Positions 33,644-42,734 of a stretch of 64,000 nucleotides of DNA are shown here, in pieces; position 1 is the first letter of the stretch; every line of letters starts with the position of its first letter. Below the pieces are notes generated by a model. That model worked only from the letters and a program-made list of their open reading frames with translations. It did no database searches and was not told the origin of the DNA. Source of the stretch: Larix kaempferi (Eukaryota; Streptophyta; Pinopsida; Pinales; Pinaceae). The DNA lies in NCBI GenBank assembly GCA_027924585.1, contig BSBM01000370.1, positions 26,779,501-26,843,500 of the forward strand. The letters run 5' to 3'. Position numbers and translations under genes: made by a program.

Positions 33644-34246
33644 TCAGAATACATGCATATCAGAATTTGACATCTTTGAATATGGTGGCTGTCCAAACTC
33701 ACTGTAGATCAGACTAGCTTGATATGATTTACTTGAGGAAGGCTGCAAGTGTTTTTTGTCAGAGGGAAAAGGATTCAAAACTTGAATCCTGACATCATGT
33801 TCCCCCCTCTTCGGTACAAAGTAAGAATCAATACAATAATCTGCTGCAAGTTTCACTCTTGCAGGTTTCTTCAACTTCACACACCAATCTGAAGAATGGT
33901 TGCACTTCCCACAATATCGACAAGGATGAAGATCAAAACACTGATCTTCCACATGGCCAACTCTGTCACATTGTTGGCATTTGGAACTCTAAATAGGCAG
34001 TACATGTGACATGATTTCACTATTTTCTGGCAGTTGATAGGAATCATCTTCAAACAAGGGGTTATTTTGAACAAACACTAGTTCAGAATGTTGATTCATG
34101 TGTTGTGCATCTTCCTCAATGGCTTTTAAATTATGGAATTGATTTATGATAGTATGGAGTGTGTCTTTGTTGATTATGATTGAGTCATCTATAGCTGAAT
34201 GTACTAGGGTATTCAATAACTCTAATGTTTCTTCTATATTAGACAT
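33644..34246 (-). pseudogene. Gag-like protein with two CCHC zinc knuckles
   Basis: The minus-strand frame starting at 34246 (MSNIEETLELLNTLV) has an in-frame stop near 33990; the knuckle region follows in a continuing open frame to 33644. The knuckles are CQQCDRVGHVEDQC and CRYCGKCNHSSDWC, both perfect C-x2-C-x4-H-x4-C. They are separated by FDLHP, a spacing seen in plant LTR-element Gag proteins. Such domains bind the element RNA during packaging. No protease, integrase or RT follows before the 3' LTR, so pol has been lost and the element was non-autonomous or internally deleted. Confidence 0.7.
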
Positions 34247-34249
34247 AGT

Positions 34250-37200
34250 GACGATAATTTCAGGCCTCCTTGTGCAGGTAGGACCAAGTAAAAAGACTCA
34301 ATCAGACTGGGGGCTTCTTGCAAATCTACCCTTTACAAGCAAAGTTTCAGCGGATTCAAACTTGAAAAAGAAGGGGTGTCGGTTTCAACAAAAAATTCAC
34401 CCACATACAATGCGCAGTTCAACTTGACTTCAGTTTGGTACTATACACAAAACACAAATGCAAGCACCAAAACAAATACTAGAACTTACAAACAAAACAC
34501 AGTCTGCAAGTTACATTCTTTAATGTTGAACTGAGGAATCTGCTATACCTGACTGATGTAGAATTTCTCTTCTTTTGGAGCAGTTGTACCAACAACTGCA
34601 AACTTGATTGGATCCTTCAAGAGGACACACCAAATCGATCTCAAATTTTCACTTATGTCAATTAGATGTAGGATAACTGATGGCTAGAAAAAGAGTTATC
34701 AATCTGGCATATACAATGCATTTCAAGAAGTTACGTTCACTATTCAAATCAATTCTGCAGCACTATTCAAATCTATTCTGCAACAATATTAAAATCAATT
34801 CTGCAGTTCTTAAAATAGTTCTGCAACAACGTGAAAATCGATTATGTGGCACTATTCAAATCCACAACACAAACTTTGCAGCACATAAAAATGAAACATT
34901 TTCAATGCACTCTTCAGGCAGTCTTATACAAGAAGGACTGTCCAAATCTTCTCTGCAAGGTGAGATCATGGGCAGCCAACTTTCATGGGAAAATGCAAAA
35001 AACCATTATCTGCAACAATTTCCATTGTCCAAAATCTTCAAGCTCAATATTTTCAACGAGCTTAATCTCTGCAACACAATGCAGCCTACCATAACACCGA
35101 ATTCAAGGTGTAGGTCTACAGTCTCATACAATTGTGGGCAGCCAAGGAACGGTCTTCAAGCACATGCTGTTGTTGCAACAATCACGTTTTACTTCAACCT
35201 AGCATTTAACCACAAGGTGCTTCACTCTTCAACCATAACAGATATCAAAGGTGCTAGCTAGAATGAGGCGATATCACCCCACAAATAACAAAAATTTGCA
35301 TGAAAGCTATGACCTTTAATCATTAAATAAATGAACTGCAACGACATTATCACCATCACAACATCATTGTCCATTGAATTGGCTGAGAATCCGCAGTGAG
35401 AATTAATGAGAATTAATGGCATCTTGTGATGAACTAAGATTGGCTCGAACATAAATTTACCTACCACAAACTTTCCACAAGATACCATCATTGTCCATTC
35501 TGGTTTGGGCCCATTTCAAGCTCAAATCGTGCATAGGTAACGGTCATGCGTAGTACATTCAGGGTTTTGTAGAAAACAAAGCCAATACCTCATGATTCTG
35601 CAGTGTTATCTTGATTGAAACAATCCTTTTGTTAGCATTGTGGCGGCAGTTGCACTATTAAGATGATGAGCATTCTCTCAAATTTGAACCTCTAGATTTC
35701 TCTCCACTTTCCACATAGAAGAGAGAGTGGAGAAACAATATCATGCTCCCATGCAACAATTAGGGTTCATGGAGGAGAACTGGAAGCACCAACAACACCA
35801 ACACTATTCTGATCAGACAACCAAAAATAAATGGAGCGCACGTTGTGGGAGTCACCAACTATGCAGGTACTTCGAACAATGCATAGAAATACATCATCAA
35901 AAGCTATCAACAAGCCAAGCTAGGCACATCCGCCCACAGTATTCAAATCCATCTTCATGGTCTTCACATTCAAGTCTCAGACAATAGACAACCCACTGGT
36001 CTCAAGAGAGAGCGGCCTCCATTTGGATAGAAAAACATCAACGCTCTTCTACGTTGGAGGGAGCTTGAATTCATATCAAATAGGGAGTGAGAGAGAGAAC
36101 CGAGATCACTATATGAGCATTCCAACGGACTAGTTCAGCTTCTTAGTAATAGAAAGTAAGCTTGTCACGTAGCTCCTCTACACATAGAACAGTCTTCACA
36201 CACAGTTGCAATCACACAAAAGGGAGCAACGATATACTAGACACTCTTCAACATATTAATTCGATAGTATACATGTCAGATAATTCTTTAGAGGAGTGGA
36301 TCAATGGTATAGTCATCCCGCAAAAAAATCAAACCCAGGCTTCAGGTAGCTTCACACCATACGATAAATGGTGATAACGAATGAAAGTGATGGAAGGTAG
36401 TTAACAACACCGGGCGCAAATCCAAATGAGATGAGGTCGCAGTAAAAACACTAACACTACATAGTTTCACCAAACTTCCACAATTCAATTTAAACAATTC
36501 ATATTGATACCAGTCGCAACACTAGTGGTCATGGATCTTTTCCATCATGGAAGATTGCAGCTCCTTCACCGTGGAAGATGGCTCATGGAAAATCCCATGG
36601 AGGTCGCAGCTCAGCTCACTATAATCTCTAGCTTCACGCAGTCTTCAAAGGGAGGAGGGCGCCACTCTTGATGCAGAGATAACACACCAATCGTTTCACC
36701 ACAGAAATTAGGGTTTCGAAGGAGTCTAGTCGCAACTCCATAATAGGCAGCACCACGCACTATTCCACATAGCCCAACAGAGGGCCTTCATGATCTCTTC
36801 ACTAGTGTCTTTCGACTTTCAATACTGTGCAATATCAAAGAATGCAACAGTTGAATTCTCACGCCATTGTTAACGCATTCACCAGCAGCAAGCATCTGTT
36901 CACGGTGAATAGTATAGACAACTCTTCATTCTCACATAACAAAACACCATACATGCTGGATGCAAAACCAAAACTTAGGGTTTCCTTTGAGTGTATAATT
37001 GTGAATGTAGTAGGAATGCAAATGGCACCAACATCATAAGGATACTAATGGAAACATGTATAGAATGAAACGCTCACGCTCTCACGCTCTCACGTAGAGA
37101 ATAAGTGTGGAGGCAGAAAGTAGGTGAACGGTCGATTGGCAGAGGTAGTGTACAACCAAAGAAATTTTGAATGGTTACTAGAGGGAAAGTAACCTCTACA

Positions 37201-37553
37201 CAATCGAATTGGCAGTTGCAGAAATGAGCAGAGGTCATAATGGTGCACGACAGGAGGAGCATAGGAGAATTGTAGGTAGGTAGGTCGGGCAGATAAATAA
37301 TATGGCATAATGGTGCAGAATGCAGGGTCTGAGTAGAAGTTATAGAGCAGGTTCATTCAACATAACGGAGAGTAATTTTCACCGAGAATTAATCCGTTTC
37401 AGCTACACAAATGAGCATAGGGAAGAATGTTTCATAAGGGGGGATTAAATATAGAACTATAGGTCCGAGAAGAGTCAGAGATGAGACCAAAAATATGGAT
37501 TTGCAGGTGGCAGGTCTGAAGGAATAATTAATGCGCTAGATAAACGTAGATAT
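34250..37553 (-). other. Internal non-coding region of the 222-bp-LTR element
   Basis: No pol motifs. A run of five or six roughly 23-bp units around the words caattctgcag and attctgcaaca lies at about 34735-34890. Short CTCACG repeats occur at 37071-37092. Plus-strand frames here (for example 34680-35261) have no recognisable domain and run antisense to the element. Confidence 0.5.
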
Positions 37554-38386
37554 TGTGAGAATTTTATATATTTTGAATATCATGAAAGAATTCTAATAGC
37601 CAAGGATCTTGAAGTAAAGAAGTCCTCACAAGAATTATTCAAAGATATGTAAGAATAAGAAGAAGAACTATTGAGACAGAAACATAAGAGAAGGAACTTA
37701 ATTGATGGAAATATCATCTCATATATTATTCCTCAATATGAATACAATATATAATACATCCCAAGTGAATGGTAGTGTCCTCCATCTTCAGTGAAACTCT
37801 AATAACATGTGTCAATGATCATATAGAAGTACATGAGAAGTATATGATCAAGGAGAGAGAATGCATCACCTCCAAATTCTGATCTAACCTCCAAAACATT
37901 CAAAAGATCATCATTATGCACACCAGCAGACTCATGTGAAAGAGAGGATTCAAGAACCTCTTTAGATTCTAGAGCATAAGTTGGCTTATCTTTCTCAGAA
38001 TTTAGAATAGAAGAATTATGGGAGAACAAGAGAGAGAGATGAAATTCTTCATCTTCAACAGCTGTATGTATTGAAGAAATTTCTACCATTTGATCTTCAG
38101 TACCTGCGAAACAAATTCTCTAAAATTTTATACTGGAAGACTAATTTAATCAAGAGCTCCCAAGGCTCTAATACCATGTGAGAATTTTATATATTTTGAA
38201 TACCATGAAAGAATTCTAATAGCCAAGAATCTTGAAGCAAAGAAGTCCTCACAATAATTATTCAAAGATATGCAAGAATAAGAAGAAGAAATATTGAGAC
38301 ATAAACATAAGAGAATGAACTCAATTGATGGAAATATCATCTCATATATTATTCCTCAATATGAATACAATATATAATACATCTCA
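37554..38386 (-). mobile_element. TRIM (terminal-repeat retrotransposon in miniature), 833 bp
   Basis: Two direct repeats of exactly 210 bp, 37554-37763 and 38177-38386, differ at about ten positions by eye. Both start tgtgagaattttatatat and end near acatctca or acatccca. The primer-site complement gctctaatacca (38165-38176) abuts the right repeat, so the element is minus-strand. The internal region is only 413 bp. TRIMs are tiny non-autonomous LTR elements mobilised in trans. No matching target duplication was found (gatat against agaga). It is nested in the larger LTR element, whose LTRs are more diverged. Confidence 0.9.
37799..38089 (-). CDS. Small open frame inside the TRIM (96 codons)
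   Basis: This frame fills most of the TRIM interior. It begins MVEISSIHTAVEDEEFHLSL, is acidic and Ser/Leu-rich, and ends before the 3' LTR. I recognise no family. It may be a relic of a Gag N-terminus or a chance frame; for a 413-bp interior to stay open this long is mildly notable. No zinc knuckle or transmembrane segment is clear, apart from a hydrophobic C-terminal end (LLMYFYMIIDTCY). Confidence 0.3.
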   Translation of the reverse strand: MVEISSIHTAVEDEEFHLSLLFSHNSSILNSEKDKPTYALESKEVLESSLSHESAGVHNDDLLNVLEVRSEFGGDAFSLLDHILLMYFYMIIDTCY

Positions 38387-39111
38387 AGAGAGAAAATAGA
38401 ATGCCCTAAAGGAAAGTTGTAAAACACAAAAAGTAAGGCTTACTAAAAGCATAAAAACCTCCTTGGTGTCAAAAGCACTTTCCAAAACACTCTAAAGGAT
38501 CATGAATTGGATGAATATCGTATGGAAGCTCATGAGTGATGTAAATGGAATGCAATGATGAATTTAGGAGAGAAGAAAGTGGTGGAGGTTGAATTGGTCA
38601 AGTGGAGAGAGTTTCCAGGTCAACTAGCTTTACCTTATCCACTAGAAAGTAGAAAAATAGGATAAAGTTGTCTAAGTCAGGAAAGTGTCTTTCTAATTCA
38701 GGAATGGAATAAAATCAGACAGAATCCAAGGAAATCTGATCCATAATCTATCCAATTTTTTTTTTGTGAATTAGGATGGCATATGGAGGCATAAAAGACA
38801 AAACTAGGCCAACTACATAGTCTACACCTAGGAAAATTAATCTAGATGACTAATAAAATTTATCCTAAGTATGGAATGGGCTTTTAAATGTTCTAACAGA
38901 TATGTAGGGCAGAAATGATACAGTGGAGATTTGAATAGTGAGGGAAGTAGGTGAACGGTCATGTAGATATAAGGAACATGCATAAATTAAATGGGCAGGT
39001 ATGAGCGTAGAATTCATAAAGAAATTATGCCAGAAATAATACCTTTGAATTTTGGCAGACTTGGAACCGGTAGGAGATAGCAACAATGCACATACCACAG
39101 GTTAATAATAG
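38387..39111 (-). other. Internal region between TRIM and primer site
   Basis: Part of the 222-bp-LTR element's 5' leader. No gene or repeat is seen apart from a short poly-T run near 38757-38765. Confidence 0.45.
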
Positions 39112-39123
39112 GTTCTGATACCG
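39112..39123 (-). promoter_or_regulatory. Primer binding site of the 222-bp-LTR element
   Basis: Plus strand ggttctgatacc is the reverse complement of GGTATCAGAACC. It ends one to two bases from the right LTR start tgtaaggtgccc at 39125. Confidence 0.75.
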
Positions 39124-39124
39124 C

Positions 39125-39346
39125 TGTAAGGTGCCCAAATGGGCACATAAGGAATAATTCAACAAGACATAGGAAATAAGCGTCAAAGCACACCAACTTC
39201 TCATTAATTAAAGTACATATATATATAATGAAAAGTGACCCTTGGATTTCAAATTCCAAGTGGTATCTTGGACTCCCGGGTGACTCTTGGGCTACCCTCA
39301 ATGACAATAATCAAATATTTTCCTAACACCAAGGATTATGCTCTTA
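39125..39346 (-). repeat. 5' LTR of the 222-bp-LTR element
   Basis: Matches 32718-32939 over its whole length at roughly 90 percent by eye. The last bases (gctctta) differ from the left copy (gctctaaca), so the outer edge is uncertain by a few bases. Confidence 0.8.
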
Positions 39347-39609
39347 TCCATTGAAACCATTGTTTCACATTTCTCACCAGATTTTATGCTTTCCTATTTC
39401 ACTCAGATACCAATACATTGTTTTAGATTTTTTTCCCCACTAAACTATCATCATTGTAGATTTTCACTCCAAGCTTCAGTATTCAATAAATACTGATGCT
39501 TTTCCTGCTTCATTTCAATTCCATAATGTTTACAGATTTAAGCAAGTGGCGATTGAATCATCATCTATCATACAACTATGCATTGTATTGCATAGCAATA
39601 TGTTTGAGG

Positions 39610-40455
39610 GAGATATCTTACGGTTGTCTATGGACCTGCGCATGATCGCAGTAAGAATGCCCCTGTAAAGACAAAGATTCTGCATGCAGACCTTGTGGAC
39701 AAGGATGGTTTAATGACAATAACAACAACAATGAACAATAATCAGATAAACTGATTTGGTGGTTTCCTTTTTCCTAGAAAAAGTATCAGAATATCTGGAT
39801 TTGAGCTTAAAAAGAAAGGCCAATATGACTGTGGCGATGCCATAAACTCGATAGCTAACTAGTGTCATTGAGACAATTGACCAAGTATGTAGAATGCATT
39901 GTCTTCCACCAGATATGACAATAGGCGAGCTAGTCTCAATTGAGGAGACATATGTTGTTGGTTCTGTAGCAGTCATAGTTGTAGGCTGCCAATACAACAA
40001 CAAACAATTGGATTTTTACATAAGATAAGGTGATATTGTAAATGACTATGCAACTGTACAACCATTTTCCTTTCTTGAAAAAAATAAAAGACCTATTCTT
40101 CTGTTTCAATCTCCTTTACCATTGAAAATGTTTTTTTGTATTCTTTTCTAAAGCAAATTAAAATTGCCAAGAAAAAATTGCGTCCATAAATTGCAAATGG
40201 TTTTGCTCACTGATTCGTTTTTTCATTGTTCTTGCACATTTCCAAGTCAATGAAAACTATGAAAAATTCTTCCTCAGAGTGCAACAACAACTTTCACATG
40301 ATGAACCACCTCTCTATCTAATGAAAACTATTTCCAGGCCAGGTCCAAAAGGAATCCATTTGATGAAGACCTCGCAAGCCACATTTATCAATCCCCTAAA
40401 TGGCGAGTTAGCAATTCAAAGTTTGCTTCCAATCATTGAAGCAAAAACGTAGGTG
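39610..40455 (+). pseudogene. Replication protein A large-subunit-like (OB-fold) fragment
   Basis: From about 39627 the frame reads VYGPAHDRSKNAPVKTKILH, then ADLVDKDGL. After an in-frame stop comes FGGFLFPRKSIRISGFELKK followed by KGQYDCGDA. This resembles RPA70-type OB-folds, which keep an R/K-S-I-R-I-S-G/F-E-L-K pattern and a YDCGDA-like end. A second frame adds LPPDMTIGELVSIEETYVVG, and near 40330-40450 comes TISRPGPKGIHLMKTSQATF followed by INPL, like the end of an RPA DNA-binding domain. RPA binds single-stranded DNA, and plant Helitrons often carry RPA-like genes. Several stops and frame changes show decay. Confidence 0.5.
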
Positions 40456-40596
40456 AGATACAAACAATGCCTTCTGCTATGTCAATTGAAATGATATCCT
40501 GTATATGCTTATTGATTAACCAATCTTTTCCTATGTGCTTTGCTCATATTTGAATTCCAGAGACAGACCACGGTAACTAAAAAACATACTTGAATT

Positions 40597-40711
40597 GCAT
40601 TTGCAATGTTTTTTACTGCATTGCAATTGCTTTTGCATTTGCAATGTTTTTTACTGCATTGCAATTGCTTTTGCATTTGCAATGTTTTTTACTGCATTGC
40701 AATTGCTTTTG
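40597..40711. repeat. Three copies of a 38-bp tandem repeat
   Basis: Units start at 40597, 40635 and 40673 (gcatttgcaatgttttttac...). Each contains the palindromic octamer attgcaat. The copies are nearly identical, so the expansion is recent relative to the surrounding decayed sequence. Confidence 0.95.
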
Positions 40712-40973
40712 CATTTTTTCCTTCTTGTTACATGAAGCATATCTAGGTGTTTTTTCTTTGCCTGTGTTTCTAAACCGATACCCAACCAAGTTATTCAGCA
40801 CCACAAAACTAAAACGTCTTTGTATTACCAAAAACCTCTTACCATCAAATATGACTCCTTTGCATTGTCCATGCTCCTAGACCATTGACAATCTAGAGTA
40901 GCTTTTGTCATTTGAATCCATACAGTGCTTTTCAAAAAAGTTGATAAAAAAAACTAATTCCTGCAAATTTCAG

Positions 40974-41117
40974 GATGTTCTTCCAGCATGTTTCTTTGCA
41001 AATTACTCACAGAAATTTCACGATGTTCTTCCAACATGTTTCTTTGCAAATTACTCACAGAAATTTCACGATGTTCTTCCAACATGTTTCTTTGCAAATT
41101 ACTCACATAAATTTAAT
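40974..41117. repeat. Three copies of a 48-bp tandem repeat
   Basis: Units start at 40974, 41022 and 41070 (gatgttcttcca...caaattactcacagaaatttcac). The length is a multiple of three, so the plus frame repeats DVLP(A/T)CFFANYSQKFH, but I do not regard it as a gene. The copies are almost identical. Confidence 0.95.
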
Positions 41118-42734
41118 CTCTTGCACTTACTATTTTGCACTGCTCGATTGCATCTCCACTCAACTCAAGAACATAAAATAGTATCCTAGAAAATATTTCA
41201 TGTTCTTATCTGCATTGACTTTTTCCCGTCTTCAATCTTTGCAAAGTGTAGCCAATATTTAATTGACCCTTATTTACTGTCGATAAATATTTTTAGTGAT
41301 ATCTACAACTATTAATTATATTATCATCTTATATCTTATTTGGTAATTCAACAAGGATTCTAGATCTCTTAATACATTATTGAGTAGCTGTGGCAACATG
41401 AGACTCGACTCTCTGGTTGAAATAACAAGAATATGTCTAAAAGAACTCATATATAGCTAAAAAATTTGTTAATTGAATTTCTTTTTGCCTCTTTCCATTG
41501 TATATGATTCGACAACAATGCAGGGTACTGGCCTTCTGTCTTTTTTGAAAATAGTTTATGCCTTGCCTAGAGTTTTAAGTTTGTAACTTTTCTAGAAGCT
41601 ATATGGTCATTGGACTAGACTCAAAATCTGTTTACATATTGCAGCTAATGATTTTAGAAATTATATAATTTTATTATGCCTTGTTTGATGTCCTGTTTGT
41701 TTGTAATCATAAATGTGATAGTATTGAGTTGTTAAAACCATTTCTCTTGTTTACAAATTAAGCGATATTTGGTTGCATATCGGTTACATAACATCTCCCA
41801 AGTCATTTAATTAGGTTTAGTCAAATAGAAAATATAATGGCATTCCTCCCAACTACCCTGTTTACAAAAAACATCATGTTTTACATTTTTTCCAATAGCC
41901 TTTGGGTTTGCTGACAAGTGGCTGACAAACATGGAAACAAAAAAAAGACTCAGTATAGGATTCCAATTCTTGGAGTCATTGCGTATAGATAGTTTCTGAA
42001 TATATGTTTGCTTACTTAGTGATAGTTCCCACTGAATTCAATGTTCTTTTCATTTGCCAAAACAACAACTATTGTGCTTTTCTTAGAATGTTTTCAAGTC
42101 TAATAACACTACGATAATGAACTCTGTTTGGTCATGTGCACTCTCACATGCCTTCTCTTTTCCATCAACAAACCTCATTGCCTATTAAGAGGTTGACACC
42201 TGGTACAAGTTCATATCAACCTTGAAATATAAGTTAGTCAATAGCTGACTGCTACCACCAGCCATATCTAAGGTGCCTATTAGAAAAAGCTAAGTCCAAG
42301 TAATAACAAAATTTGTTTTCAGTTTCCTCAAGTAATCTTATATGTTCAACAAAGCCATGTAAGATTCCTAGAAATACATCTACGAAATGAAACAATACTC
42401 CTGTTAGCACATCTTTATACTGCCAATCGAAATCTTTTGGCATGTGAGTACTTGACTGTCATGTCTACTCTAACAAAAAAAAGAGCAAACCATAAAGAGA
42501 AACAACAACCAATTTCCTCCAAATTACATGCTATATAAAAGAAAAATTTTCCTATTTCATTCGACATGCTCATTTGAATCTAATTTCAACAATCTTCAGT
42601 TGTGATCAACTCTTAGACACTCTAACAACCTTTCACTCTTTTTTTCCCCAAAACAAAAAAAAACAAAAAATTGCAGCACATGAGAATATAAACAGTACTC
42701 AGGATCTGTCCTAAATGACTCTTTATATTCTCTT
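41118..42734. other. AT-rich stretch, nothing recognised
   Basis: No gene, LTR edge or array is visible. It may include the 3' end of the Helentron-like element and the original insertion site of the gypsy element, but neither boundary could be read. Confidence 0.45.

Larger units (their letters stand above)
32718..39350 (-). mobile_element. LTR retrotransposon with 222-bp LTRs, minus strand, carrying a nested TRIM
   Basis: Two direct repeats of about 222 bp bound the element: 32718-32939 and 39125-about 39346. By eye they agree at roughly nine positions in ten. A primer site adjoins the right LTR and a polypurine tract the left LTR, so it is minus-strand. It encodes only a gag-like zinc-knuckle protein near the 3' end; pol is missing. 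I could not find a matching target duplication, and the last bases of the right LTR are altered. It lies between two segments that may both belong to the Helentron. Confidence 0.85.

Noticed and set aside
34680-35261. 193-codon plus-strand frame
   Set aside because: Antisense within the 222-bp-LTR element, overlaps short repeated ttctgca units and shows no domain.
40905-41189. 94-codon frame with three DVLPTCFFANYSQKFH repeats
   Set aside because: The repeat unit is 48 bp and therefore keeps frame automatically. No start context, homology or neighbouring coding sequence supports a gene.
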